From the NCBI GenBank assembly GCA_023382975.1, contig JAHDXO010000005.1, positions 1-44,875 on the forward strand: a stretch of DNA of 44,875 bases, in the 5' to 3' direction. How positions within the stretch are numbered: the first letter of the stretch is position 1; every line of letters begins with the position of its first letter. Of this stretch, positions 17,570 through 25,952 are shown in pieces. The notes beneath the pieces are model-generated. The model saw only the letters and a list, made by a program, of their open reading frames with translations, was not told where the DNA came from and searched no databases. The position numbers and the translations under genes are program-made. The stretch comes from Pirellulaceae bacterium (GTDB taxonomy: Bacteria; Planctomycetota; Planctomycetia; Pirellulales; Pirellulaceae).

Positions 17570-18514
17570 TCAGTCCATCGGCACCGGCACCTCTTCGGTC
17601 AATCGCCGGATGATCCCTTCGGCCGCTTGGCGGCTGTCGGCCTGGATAAAGCCCTTGGTGACCACCCGGTGGGCAAGCACGGGCAGGACCAATTGCTTGA
17701 TATCGTCAGGAACGACATAGTCCCGGTGGTCGATCAGGGCCGAGGCTTGCGCGGCCCGGTACAGGCTGAGCGCCCCGCGCGTACTCACCCCCACGTGCAA
17801 CTCGTCGCATTCCCGCGTCGCCGTGACGATATCCAGCAGGTACTCGTAGATCGAATCGTCCACGCGAATTTGGCGAACCGCCTTCTGCACTTCGACCACC
17901 TGGTCCGTGCCCAGCACGGGCTGCAATCGTTCGACGGGTTCACCATCCCGATGCGTCGCCAGCACCTGGCGTTCCGCCGCCCGGTCGGGATAGCCCATCG
18001 AGATGCGGACCAGGAATCGGTCCAGTTGGCTTTCGGGCAGCGAGTACGTGCCTTCGAATTCGAACGGATTCTGAGTCGCGATCACTGTAAACGGCTTCGG
18101 CAACGGGTATGTCACCCCGTCGACCGACACCTGGCAATCGCTCATCGCTTCCAACAGCGCGCTTTGGGTCCGAGGCGGAGCCCGGTTGATCTCGTCGGCC
18201 AGCACGACGTTGGCGAAGATCGGTCCTTGCTTGTACTCGAATTCGGAGGTTTTCGAGTTGAACAGACTGCTGCCGACGATATCGCTGGGCAGCAGATCGG
18301 GCGTGAATTGCAGGCGGCAGAAATCGCCGGCCAGGCTTTTCGCCAGGGCTTTGCCCACCAACGTCTTGCCAACTCCGGGCACGTCCTCCAGCAGCACGTG
18401 CTCTCCCGCCAGCAACGCGATCAGACACATCCGCACGACTTCGGGCTTGCCCAGCACCACGCTGCGCATGTTCTCGTCCAGTTGCTGCACGGCCTGGCGA
18501 AGTTCATCGGCCAT
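17570..18514 (-). CDS. MoxR-type AAA+ ATPase
   Basis: A 314-residue AAA+ protein of the MoxR/RavA branch, full length for the family. The Walker A motif is DVPGVGKT, Walker B is VVLADEINRA, and the MoxR-specific insert QFTPDLLPSDIVGSSLF is intact. Sensor 1 (FTVIATQNP) and the family phrase EGTYSLPESQLDRF are also present, followed by the helical lid. These chaperone-like ATPases usually work with a DUF58 protein and vWA proteins that capture substrates by a metal site. Here no DUF58 or vWA gene is adjacent; the vWA proteins of this window sit 20 kb away. GGAGA lies six bases before the ATG at 18514. It is convergent with the SH3 gene, with 131 bases between the stops. Confidence 0.92.
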   Translation of the reverse strand: MADELRQAVQQLDENMRSVVLGKPEVVRMCLIALLAGEHVLLEDVPGVGKTLVGKALAKSLAGDFCRLQFTPDLLPSDIVGSSLFNSKTSEFEYKQGPIFANVVLADEINRAPPRTQSALLEAMSDCQVSVDGVTYPLPKPFTVIATQNPFEFEGTYSLPESQLDRFLVRISMGYPDRAAERQVLATHRDGEPVERLQPVLGTDQVVEVQKAVRQIRVDDSIYEYLLDIVTATRECDELHVGVSTRGALSLYRAAQASALIDHRDYVVPDDIKQLVLPVLAHRVVTKGFIQADSRQAAEGIIRRLTEEVPVPMD

Positions 18515-18648
18515 CAGGTTCTCCGCAAGTTCTTTCGGGGCTGAATGCCGGGCAACATTGCTACCGGCAAGGCCCTATTCTAACTCGCCAGGATGGCCAT
18601 CACCAAAGGGGGCAGACAGGATTTTCTGAAGAATGCGGCGGCCCGGAG

Positions 18649-18688
18649 AAAAAAGGACGCGGGACAGGCTGGGGAAACCTGCCCCGCG
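18649..18688 (-). terminator. Rho-independent terminator after the TGase-like gene
   Basis: Arms at 18658-18668 and 18678-18688 pair over ten positions with one mismatch (18664/18682) around a nine-base loop. Read on the minus strand the hairpin is followed by GTCC and then six T. It lies 30 bases beyond the stop codon of the minus-strand gene at 18718. Confidence 0.8.
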
Positions 18689-18717
18689 TCGACTCCAACC
18701 TGCGACACTTGCAAGTC

Positions 18718-19824
18718 TCACTCGGCGGACACTTCGACCACTTCGGTCGTGATCCCCCCAGGTTTCTGGACGGGAACCAGGAGGTTCGTGGCCGGGGCGT
18801 CTTCGACACAATCCTCGGCGGCCGGATCCACGATCAACCATTTTCGGCGAGTTTCCTCGGGCACCGAGTCGCGCCAGATCCCCAGAATTGTCGCGACATC
18901 GATATGTGGATTGCCGCGTTCGTGACCGGGTTGTCCCGAGGCTTTGGGAAGGAGCGGAACCCACAGCATGTCGATCCGCGAACTGTCTCGGTAGAAATCG
19001 CCGCCCGTGATTTCGCCGTTGGCATTCAAATCCAAACGGTACGAGAAGTACTTCGTTCGTTCGATGCGCGGACTCTGATTGAATTCGCCTTGGCTCTCCT
19101 TGGCGTAAGTGAGCGTCAGCCGAACGTCGACCGAGCGATCGGAACGGCGAGTGGCGGTGCTTTCAAAGGCGTAGGCCGGATAGTTCCACTTCTCCGGTCC
19201 CGGATCGGCCTCCATTCCCAGCGGATGCCCGCCGCGGCCGATCCAGTTGGCGACGACGGCGTGGAACAGCCCCGCCTGGATGATGGAACTCGAGCCCGAA
19301 AGATCCTCGATGTCGTTGTAGATGTACAATTCCGCCAGCAACGCTTTGATATCGGCCGGCGAAAACACGACCCCGCTCCGCTGGACGCTGCGCTGCGGCT
19401 CGGCGTGCCGAATCGCGGCAGCGGCCCACCCGTTGCAGTGCCCGTGCCAGTTCGGAGTTTGCATGCGTGTGGTTTGTCTCAGCCCAAGCAAGCCGGCGCG
19501 TTGAGTTGTCGGCTGCTGGTAGGCGTTGATGTCCCACTGCTCGTGCGCCGTCGCCAACAAGCGACCGCGGTGGAAAGCCTGGTCGTACTTGCGCAATACA
19601 CCGACCGTCCCGCCGAACCGGTCCAGGTAGATGTGCCCCGAGTAAGGAACCCGTTCGGCATCGACCCCGCCCTTGGCCGGCAGATCGTCGAACTTCCAGA
19701 CGAAATCGGTTCCCCAGAGGCGTTGGAACACCTGCTCCTGATGCTCTACGTCCTTTTCGGGAATTGGAACTCCCGGACCTGCTGCACTCGCCCATACGGC
19801 GATGACCAAACACCAACCCATCAT
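18718..19824 (-). CDS. TGase-elicitor-like secreted cysteine enzyme
   Basis: A 368-residue protein with a signal-peptide-like start (MMGWCLVIAVWASAAGPG). The key motif HGHCNGWAAAA, followed later by GVVFSPADIKALLAELYIYND, and then NWIGRGGHPLGMEADPG with WNYPAYAF, matches the transglutaminase-elicitor family first known from oomycete GP42 proteins (a Cys...His arrangement). Cys in GHCNGWA and His in GRGGHP are the presumed catalytic residues. The family forms isopeptide bonds or uses a papain-like fold to cleave them; which applies here is unknown. The gene starts 23 bases after the BON/Rnk fusion gene with GGGAG upstream, and ends at a strong terminator. It therefore appears to be the second cistron of the sigma-54-driven unit. 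ATG 19821 is an alternative start. Confidence 0.65.
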   Translation of the reverse strand: MMGWCLVIAVWASAAGPGVPIPEKDVEHQEQVFQRLWGTDFVWKFDDLPAKGGVDAERVPYSGHIYLDRFGGTVGVLRKYDQAFHRGRLLATAHEQWDINAYQQPTTQRAGLLGLRQTTRMQTPNWHGHCNGWAAAAIRHAEPQRSVQRSGVVFSPADIKALLAELYIYNDIEDLSGSSSIIQAGLFHAVVANWIGRGGHPLGMEADPGPEKWNYPAYAFESTATRRSDRSVDVRLTLTYAKESQGEFNQSPRIERTKYFSYRLDLNANGEITGGDFYRDSSRIDMLWVPLLPKASGQPGHERGNPHIDVATILGIWRDSVPEETRRKWLIVDPAAEDCVEDAPATNLLVPVQKPGGITTEVVEVSAE

Positions 19825-19847
19825 GCATTCTCCCAAACAAGGGATGT

Positions 19848-20564
19848 TCAGAACTGCAGAACGCTGGCCCTCTCGGGCTGGCACAAAACTTCCTCGATTT
19901 GCAGGCGACGATCCCCGTCGGGCACCTTCCAGCGCACGACATCGCCCACGCGGTAGCCGAGAATCGCGGTACCGATCGGCGCAAGCACGGACAGCTTGTT
20001 CTTCGCGATGTTGGCTTTCTGGGGAAAAACCAGGGTGAATGTCTCTTGCTCGCCCGTATCCAAGTCGCGGAGCACGACCGTCGAGTTCATCACCACGACA
20101 TCGTCGGGCAGCTCGTCGTCCGCGACGATTTCGGCCCGTTCCAGCTCGGACCGCAAATCGTTCAGGTACTGCTTCGGAACGATCGCTGCGGCAAACTCCG
20201 AAGCCAGCATCTGGCTCAAACGGCGAATATCTGTCTCGGTGATGACAATCGTGCGGTCGGCCATCGCTGGGCACCTCGTCTTGGTTCTCGTGCCTGCCTT
20301 AGCAACCGTTCTCCCGATCGGCAGATCGAAACACTGCCCGTTGACCTCGGCTCGCAGGCAGACGCGAGCCGTGTGCGGATCGGTTCGAGCAAACTCGTTC
20401 AATGCGGCAAGAATCACCTGCAACCCGTAGTAATGACGGCTGCGGCAGTGGACGATCACGCCGTCTTCCCTGGGTTCGACCTTCAGTTCCTGAACTCGAC
20501 CGGATGCTTCCTCTTGAAGAACGCGTTCCAATTCGTTCAGGCCGGTTTCCATCTCGATCTGCAT
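19848..20564 (-). CDS. BON-like domain fused to an Rnk/GreA-type regulator
   Basis: A 238-residue open frame. Residues 1-85 resemble a BON-type domain (RVQELKVEPREDGVIVHCRS, then HYYGLQVILAAL). Residues 101-238 are a complete Rnk protein, normally ~136 residues: coiled N-terminus TIVITETDIRRLSQML, then the GreA/GreB C-terminal fold with VTLRD-like strands, ANIAKNKLSVLAPIGTAILGYRVGDVVRW. Rnk relatives bind RNA polymerase in the secondary channel. AGGAGG lies six bases before the ATG at 20564. A second good site, GAGGTG, precedes an in-frame ATG at 20264 that would give Rnk alone, so both a fusion and a short product are possible. A sigma-54 promoter lies at 20636-20653. The BON assignment is tentative; the Rnk part is firm. 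Confidence 0.75.
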   Translation of the reverse strand: MQIEMETGLNELERVLQEEASGRVQELKVEPREDGVIVHCRSRHYYGLQVILAALNEFARTDPHTARVCLRAEVNGQCFDLPIGRTVAKAGTRTKTRCPAMADRTIVITETDIRRLSQMLASEFAAAIVPKQYLNDLRSELERAEIVADDELPDDVVVMNSTVVLRDLDTGEQETFTLVFPQKANIAKNKLSVLAPIGTAILGYRVGDVVRWKVPDGDRRLQIEEVLCQPERASVLQF

Positions 20565-20635
20565 CGCGTGCCTCCTGCCAACGTCTCGTGTTCCCGGCTA
20601 CCAGACAGATTCGCCTGCGGAACGGGAAAATAGAT

Positions 20636-20653
20636 AAGCATGTTGCGTGCCAA
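20636..20653 (-). promoter_or_regulatory. Sigma-54 (-24/-12) promoter for the BON/Rnk unit
   Basis: Read on the minus strand the sequence is TTGGCACGCAACATGCTT. The -24 GG and -12 GC are separated by exactly ten bases, and the left half TTGGCACG is perfect consensus. Only the -12 box deviates (ATGCT for TTGCT). Transcription would start near 20626, giving a leader of about 60 bases before the ATG at 20564. Confidence 0.75.
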
Positions 20654-20834
20654 CCGGAACCCGGAAGTGATGGGGATGCGATCCGACGCTCGGATTCCGC
20701 GCGGCCGGGCGCGATTGGCTCCGTTGCACTGACAATTGTACCACGAAACGAAACTTCTCAAGGGGCGAAACGACCGAGCAAGTCCACCGAGTGTCAAGAT
20801 TCTGACCTCGCAACGTCCATCCCCGAACGATGGC

Positions 20835-20870
20835 TGTCACAGACTGTCGCCAGTCGGCGACACTGTCGCC
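20835..20870. promoter_or_regulatory. Candidate enhancer (UAS) for the NtrC-type activator
   Basis: Half-sites alternate: TGTCACA (20835-20841), TGTCGCC (20845-20851), GGCGACA (20856-20862), TGTCGCC (20864-20870). They form two overlapping perfect palindromes (20845-20862 and 20856-20870), with half-site centres 8-11 bases apart. The centre is about 215 bases upstream of the sigma-54 promoter, a normal enhancer distance. On the minus strand no T-run follows, so a terminator for the activator gene is less likely. Confidence 0.6.
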
Positions 20871-20900
20871 AAGGATCGTCTCTGCGCGGCGACGCCGTCG

Positions 20901-22295
20901 TCAGCGGCGATATTCGGCTGCGGAAATTCCGAATTTCTTGAGCAGCTTGTGGAGACCCTGGCGCGACATGCCGGCCTGCTTGGCGGACTGGCTGACGTTG
21001 CCTGCATGGCGGATGAGCAACGAGATCAGGTACTGCCGTTGGGCCTCGTCCAACGTCTCGGTGCGCGACACGGTCGCCGAGTCGCCGAGCCCGGGCGCAT
21101 GTTTGAGTGCGTCGCGGCGCAGGGCCGGTGGAAGATCGCCCACTTGGATCTCGGTCCCGCGCGTCAACGCCATGGCCCGCTCGACGACGTTGCGCAGTTC
21201 GCGGACGTTTCCCGGCCAATCGTAGCGGAGAAAACAGTCCAGAACCTGTTCGGAAAATGTCGCGACGTGGGAATGACCACGGCGCAGTTGGTCGAGGAAG
21301 TGATGGGCCAGCAGCACGATGTCCTCGGCCCGTTCGCGCAGCGGCGGCAGCTCGATATGCAGCACGGCCAAGCGGTAGAACAAGTCGCGGCGGAAGCGGC
21401 CCGCATGGACTTCGAATTCCAGTTCGCGGTTCGTGGCGCAAATGAAACGCGTGTCGACTTGCACGGGTTCGTTCTTGCCGACCGGCGTGAACGACTGCTC
21501 TTGAACGACCCGCAGCAGCTTGGCTTGCAGAACGACCGGCAACTCGCCGACCTCGTCGAAGAACGCCGTTCCCCGGTCGCATTGCTTCAGCAGCCCGGAC
21601 TCGTCCCGAATCGCGCTGGTAAACGCGCCTCGGGCGTGCCCGAACAAGATCGATTCGAACAGAGTCTCGGGAATCGCCGTGCAGTCGATAATGCCAAAAC
21701 CGCCCGACGCCCGGCGGCTGCGCTGGTGGATCGTGCGGGCCACGATCTCCTTGCCGGTGCCGCTCTCGCCGGTGATCAGAATGTTGGTGTCCGTGCGGGC
21801 GACGCGGTCGATCAGGTCGAAGACCTCCAGCATCCGGGGACTGTGGCCGACAATCTCAGGAAAACGAGACGCCGAACCGCGTTCCGGATCGTCGTCGCGC
21901 GACGGGCGAGACGGCGGCTCGGTGCGTTTGTCCAGCACCCGGCGGATGCTGGCCAGCAGATCCCGGTAGCTGACCGGCTTGAGCAGATAATCGGCGATGC
22001 CCAGCCGCAGGCTTTCAACCGCCGTCGGCAGCGAAGGAACTCCGGTGATCACGATCAACGGGATTTCCGGCCAAGCGGCGCGCTGGTCGCGGAGGAATTC
22101 GAGCCGCAGGTTTCCCGGCATGTTGAGATCGGAGAGCACCAGATCGAAGCGGTCGTGGCCCAACGCTTCCAGCGCCGCGCGGGCGTCGGCGGCGCAAACG
22201 CAATCGTAGCCATCCTTTCGCAGCAACTCGCCGGTCGTTTTCAGGAACAACGGTTCATCGTCAACGATCAGGATTCTCGTCATCTTCTGAGTCAT
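20901..22295 (-). CDS. Sigma-54-dependent NtrC-family response regulator
   Basis: A 464-residue three-domain protein. The receiver domain (residues 1-125) has acidic residues Asp12-Asp13 and the phospho-acceptor Asp56 in LSDLNMP. The AAA+ domain (~150-390) has Walker A GESGTGKE, Walker [13 protein letters not shown] and the arginine-finger region [10 protein letters not shown] Fis-type helix-turn-helix ends the protein ([25 protein letters not shown]). The sigma-54-contacting loop reads GAFTSA (codons at 21612-21629) instead of the canonical GAFTGA. The ATG at 22295 follows GAGGGG and lies within the last 35 bases of the kinase gene, so the pair is translationally coupled. The likely target is the sigma-54 promoter next door. 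A start at 22283 is also possible. Confidence 0.93.
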   Translation of the reverse strand: MTQKMTRILIVDDEPLFLKTTGELLRKDGYDCVCAADARAALEALGHDRFDLVLSDLNMPGNLRLEFLRDQRAAWPEIPLIVITGVPSLPTAVESLRLGIADYLLKPVSYRDLLASIRRVLDKRTEPPSRPSRDDDPERGSASRFPEIVGHSPRMLEVFDLIDRVARTDTNILITGESGTGKEIVARTIHQRSRRASGGFGIIDCTAIPETLFESILFGHARGAFTSAIRDESGLLKQCDRGTAFFDEVGELPVVLQAKLLRVVQEQSFTPVGKNEPVQVDTRFICATNRELEFEVHAGRFRRDLFYRLAVLHIELPPLRERAEDIVLLAHHFLDQLRRGHSHVATFSEQVLDCFLRYDWPGNVRELRNVVERAMALTRGTEIQVGDLPPALRRDALKHAPGLGDSATVSRTETLDEAQRQYLISLLIRHAGNVSQSAKQAGMSRQGLHKLLKKFGISAAEYRR

Positions 22296-23505
22296 CGCTT
22301 GTCCCCTCGTGGGAGCTGTCTGCGCGGACGGGAAAAACCGCGCTGAAGATCGTGCCCTGCGATGGTCGGCTCTCGACCTCGATTCGGCCCCCCAGCGCCT
22401 CCATGAGGCTCTGTGAAACCGACAGGCCCAATCCCATACCCCCTTGCGGCGCATCGGTCTTGGTGCTGAAAAACGGATCGAAAATTCGCGGCAGCACGTC
22501 CGGCGGGATGCCCGAACCGCGATCTTCGATCGCCACGACGACCTCATCGCCATCGGCCGAGATGCGTATCCTGACGGCTTGGCCATCGGACGACGCCTGG
22601 ATGGCGTTCAGCATCAGATTGTACAGCACCTGCTTGACTTCGCCTTGAGGCAGCGTCACCGCGGGTAGACGGCGGACCGTCTCCGTCTGCAAGGAAACAC
22701 CCCGTTTTCGAGCTACGCGAGCCAGCAGGCTGACGACCTCCTGGACCACGCGTTCGAAATCGAATTCGGTGGCCTTCTGCAACGCTCGGCCGTACAGTTG
22801 ATACATTTGGTACACGATCGATCCGATCCGTTCGATCTCCTGGTCGATCGCTTCGAGCAACTCAAAGTGCGGATGCTGGGGCGTCAGGTCTTCTTTGATC
22901 AATTCGAATGCGTTGCGCAGACCGGCCAGCGGATTGTTGATTTCGTGGGCGACGCCCGCGGCCAACTGTCCGAGCGCAGCCAAACGCTCCATCTGCCGAC
23001 GATGCCGTTCCAATTGGTGGATGCGAGCCGTTCGCTCTTGCACCAGTTGTTCCAGGTGTTCCGCGTGCAGTCGCAGTTGTTCGCGCAGCGCGCGGCGATC
23101 GGTGATGTCCCGCACACTGGTGCGGAAGCCCAGGGGACCATCCCGCTCGGTGAAAATTGGTTGCCAAGAGATAGCCGCCCATTTGGTCGATCCCACGCGG
23201 TGAAGGATCCGGAATTCCGCATCGTTTCCGCTGGAACCCTGCTGGGCCGCCGCCAGGATGATCTCGAGTTGGCCGCGGTCCCCGGGCTCAACAAGCGGCA
23301 ACGGATAATCGGTCATTGCGTGGCACTGGCCGACGGAATAACCGGTCAGCCGTTCCACGGCTGGATTGACCCAGATCAAGCAACCGTCGATCCCATGCCA
23401 ACTCTCCCAGTCGTACGTACAATCCGCCACCGCGCGGAAATGTCCGGCCGAAATGCGGTTGTCACCGACTGGATCGGTGGAAGAAATAGAATCGGGCATT
23501 TTCAT
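22261..23505 (-). CDS. PAS-domain sensor histidine kinase
   Basis: A 414-residue soluble kinase with no transmembrane segment. Residues ~25-145 form a PAS/PAC sensor ([15 protein letters not shown]...[18 protein letters not shown]), followed by a coiled coil ([19 protein letters not shown]). The H-box is [21 protein letters not shown] with the phospho-accepting His. The ATPase part has N-box [11 protein letters not shown]1 DRGSGIPP and G2 [10 protein letters not shown]. It resembles NtrB/AtoS-type kinases that phosphorylate sigma-54 activators. Its gene overlaps the response-regulator gene by 35 bases. The true start is uncertain: ATG 23505 is chosen, but TTG 23577 and ATG 23499 are open, and no strong ribosome binding site is seen. 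The ligand or cofactor of the PAS domain cannot be deduced. Confidence 0.88.
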   Translation of the reverse strand: MKMPDSISSTDPVGDNRISAGHFRAVADCTYDWESWHGIDGCLIWVNPAVERLTGYSVGQCHAMTDYPLPLVEPGDRGQLEIILAAAQQGSSGNDAEFRILHRVGSTKWAAISWQPIFTERDGPLGFRTSVRDITDRRALREQLRLHAEHLEQLVQERTARIHQLERHRRQMERLAALGQLAAGVAHEINNPLAGLRNAFELIKEDLTPQHPHFELLEAIDQEIERIGSIVYQMYQLYGRALQKATEFDFERVVQEVVSLLARVARKRGVSLQTETVRRLPAVTLPQGEVKQVLYNLMLNAIQASSDGQAVRIRISADGDEVVVAIEDRGSGIPPDVLPRIFDPFFSTKTDAPQGGMGLGLSVSQSLMEALGGRIEVESRPSQGTIFSAVFPVRADSSHEGTSDDSEDDENPDR

Positions 23506-23603
23506 CGGAGATCGGAGATTCGTCGGACGAGCTAGAAAGACACGATGACCTTCGTCGGCTGCATTATGGGCCGACAACCACCGCTGGGCAATGCGGGGAT
23601 TGC

Positions 23604-23633
23604 TTGCCCATCTGGCTTTCGGGTTGGTACACT
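23604..23633 (+). promoter_or_regulatory. Candidate sigma-70 promoter for the zinc-ribbon/toroid gene
   Basis: TTGCCC at 23604-23609, an 18-base spacer, then TACACT at 23628-23633 (four of six matches each). Transcription would begin near 23640, so the tandem hairpins at 23650-23694 would lie in the mRNA leader. Confidence 0.4.
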
Positions 23634-23649
23634 GAGAAATCGTTGGAGT

Positions 23650-23694
23650 TCACGCGTCAGCGTGATCCGACGCAGGAGGGCACGCGAAAGCGTG
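23650..23694. repeat. Two tandem hairpins of the CACGC-N4-GCGTG type
   Basis: TCACGC-GTCA-GCGTGA (23650-23665) and CACGC-GAAA-GCGTG (23681-23694) lie 15 bases apart, each followed by A and ATC or AATCC. The second has a stable GAAA tetraloop. They resemble dispersed REP-type palindromes and lie between the divergent kinase and toroid genes. Confidence 0.6.
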
Positions 23695-23746
23695 AAATCC
23701 AGCGTGCTTCGGTTGGGGCGAGTTTGCAGGAACGGGATGATTGGGC

Positions 23747-25945
23747 ATGACTTCGGGCTTGGCGACTGGTTCGACCTCGGATTCCAGCCTGGATTTTCGG
23801 CTGGTTCCATTGGCTCCGGCACCCCAGGCGCCATCCGCGACCGCGCCCGACGATACCTTGCCGATCTTTGATCTGCTATCCGACGCCCCTCTTCCGGATA
23901 TCCCTGACGGTATGCAGGCAGGATTTGTCCCCGCCAAGCAGGCGACGGTTGGGGCAAGACCCCGCGAAGCCGGCGCCCTGTGGATCGAAGGCGACGTCCT
24001 GATGTGCGCCTGCCCCGATTGCCACGCTCCGATGTCCGTTCGACTGTGGTTGATGGTGGCGGATTGTTGGAGTTGCGGGACGAGCATCGAATTGAGTGCG
24101 GAGCAGGAGCGGGAAGCGCGACGGCTGTTGCGTCGGCGCGAGGCAGCGGGGCGTTCGACGGCTCCAGCCGCGGGGATGGCCGAGGTTCCGGAGGCCGACC
24201 CACTGGACTCGCGGAGCAAGCCATTGGCCGATCGCACCGGCGGCCCACCGCCCGACGTCGCCCCCAGCGCCACCAGGACCTCGGCGTCGCTCGATTCGGT
24301 GACGGCGGCGCCGCCGCGTCCCTCGTCGCCAACACCTTCGCCAACACAGACGCCCCCGCCCCCGCCTCCGCCCGCGGCGAGGCGGCAACCTGTTGCCAAC
24401 ACGAGTCCGCGAGCATCTTCCCCGTCGTCGGCTGCGGCGCGTCAGGCGATCGCGGAATCGACCAGCCAGCAACGCCGTCGAGTTGCCGCGGCGGAGAATT
24501 TGGCTCGACGTCGGCTCTCGAAACGGCGCGGCCCGACCGCCTGGTTGGCCTACTTGTTTCAGAACACGCCGGCCTGGTTGGTCAGTCTCGTTTTTCACAT
24601 GGTGCTGCTCACCTTGTTGGCCCTGTTGACGATTCCCAACGACGACGAGGGCAAGTACATCACGCTGAACGCCACGGTCAGTCGCGAAGTCCGACGTCCG
24701 GGCCAGGAAGAGATTCCTAATCCGGCCGACGCCGTGCAATTCGATCTTCCAGTGCCCGAGAAGGTCGATCTGAACGATCGCAACTCGCGCGAGGCGATTG
24801 TCCGTGCCGACCAGGACGCTCGCGAGTTGAGGTTGGTTGATACGGCAGCGCCGTTGCCCGAACTGGCTCAGATCAAGGACCAGATCGGTTCGCCGACGGA
24901 ACACCGTGTCGCGATTGCCGCCCGGGATCCGCGCGTCCGCGTCGAGATGATCGAGCAAGAGGGCGGCACGACGCTGACCGAGGCGGCGGTGGCCCGCGGT
25001 CTGCGCTGGCTGGCTCAGGAACAACAAGCCGATGGGCGCTGGCGATTGGACGGCGGCATCCGCAGCGACTCGGCCGCCACTTCGCTGGCACTATTGCCGT
25101 TCCTGGGCGCAGGCCAAACCCATCTGACCGGCCGCTACCGGGAACAGGTTGCCAAAGGCCTGCGCTGGTTGATCGAAAACCAAAAGGCCGACGGCGACTT
25201 GCGGGCCGGTTCGAGCGGCAATTCGGGGATGTACGCCCACGGACAGGGCGCGATCGTGCTGTGCGAGGCGTTCTTGATGACCGGCGACGAACAACTGCGG
25301 ATCCCGGCCCAGAAATCGATCGATTTCATCACGGCCGCCCAGTACTCGGACGGCGGCTGGCGGTACAAGCCCAACCACGAAGCGTCCTCGTCCGAACGCC
25401 GCGGTGACACCAGCGTGGTCGGTTGGCAACTGATGGCGCTGCAGAGTGCCCGCGCAGCCCGGTTGACGGTCAACGAAGAAACCTTCGAACTGTCGGGCTT
25501 CTACCTGGACAGCGTCCAGTCGCAGGACGGAGCGCTGTACGCCTACCAACCGGGCCAGCGGGCGACGCACGTCATGACCGCCGAGGCGTTGCTGTGCCGA
25601 ATCTATTTGGGCTGGAACCAGGAAGATCGCGCGTTGCTGGACGGCATGCAGTGGCTGGCGGACAACCACATGCCCAGCGCCAACAACCCGAACATCTATT
25701 ACTGGTACTACGCCACCCAGGCTTTCCACCACGTCGGCGGATCGTTGTGGGACCAGTGGAATCTGCGGATGCGGGACATCCTGGTCGATACGCAGGAGAA
25801 GAGCGGACGGCACGCGGGCAGTTGGGAGCCGCGCGGCGACCACGCTTCCGCGGGTGGCCGCGTCTACATGACCTCGCTGGCCGTCTGTTCGCTGGAGGTC
25901 TACTACCGTCATCTGCCGATCTTCCGGCAGATCAAGCTGGACTAA
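23747..25945 (+). CDS. Zinc-ribbon, single-TM, alpha/alpha-toroid repeat protein
   Basis: A 732-residue protein with no signal peptide. Residues ~80-125 contain a zinc ribbon (CPDC ... CWSC, extra Cys before it). A long Pro/Ala/Ser linker follows, then one transmembrane helix (LVSLVFHMVLLTLLALL) near residue 285. The C-terminal ~340 residues are prenyltransferase/squalene-oxidase-type repeats: GLRWLAQEQQADGRWRLDGG, GLRWLIENQKADGDLR, SIDFITAAQYSDGGWRYKP, and GMQWLADNHMPS. The topology puts the zinc ribbon in the cytoplasm and the toroid outside. It lacks the DxDD motif of true squalene cyclases, so binding or protein processing is more likely than terpene chemistry. A second toroid protein is at 37725. 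The ATG at 23747 follows GGAACGGGATGATTGG; TTG 23741 is also open. It is convergent with the next gene, with 7 bases between the stops. Confidence 0.8.
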   Translation: MTSGLATGSTSDSSLDFRLVPLAPAPQAPSATAPDDTLPIFDLLSDAPLPDIPDGMQAGFVPAKQATVGARPREAGALWIEGDVLMCACPDCHAPMSVRLWLMVADCWSCGTSIELSAEQEREARRLLRRREAAGRSTAPAAGMAEVPEADPLDSRSKPLADRTGGPPPDVAPSATRTSASLDSVTAAPPRPSSPTPSPTQTPPPPPPPAARRQPVANTSPRASSPSSAAARQAIAESTSQQRRRVAAAENLARRRLSKRRGPTAWLAYLFQNTPAWLVSLVFHMVLLTLLALLTIPNDDEGKYITLNATVSREVRRPGQEEIPNPADAVQFDLPVPEKVDLNDRNSREAIVRADQDARELRLVDTAAPLPELAQIKDQIGSPTEHRVAIAARDPRVRVEMIEQEGGTTLTEAAVARGLRWLAQEQQADGRWRLDGGIRSDSAATSLALLPFLGAGQTHLTGRYREQVAKGLRWLIENQKADGDLRAGSSGNSGMYAHGQGAIVLCEAFLMTGDEQLRIPAQKSIDFITAAQYSDGGWRYKPNHEASSSERRGDTSVVGWQLMALQSARAARLTVNEETFELSGFYLDSVQSQDGALYAYQPGQRATHVMTAEALLCRIYLGWNQEDRALLDGMQWLADNHMPSANNPNIYYWYYATQAFHHVGGSLWDQWNLRMRDILVDTQEKSGRHAGSWEPRGDHASAGGRVYMTSLAVCSLEVYYRHLPIFRQIKLD

Positions 25946-25952
25946 CTTCGCC

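Larger units (their letters stand above)
20565..20900. other. Regulatory intergenic region between the activator and BON/Rnk genes
   Basis: These 336 bases carry no gene. They hold a near-consensus sigma-54 promoter (20636-20653) and, about 215 bases upstream of it, a cluster of TGTCGCC half-sites (20835-20870). Some short open frames on both strands show no family resemblance. Confidence 0.6.

Noticed and set aside
20845..20862. Rho-independent terminator of the activator gene
   Set aside because: No T-run follows on the minus strand, and a third half-site and phasing favour an enhancer.
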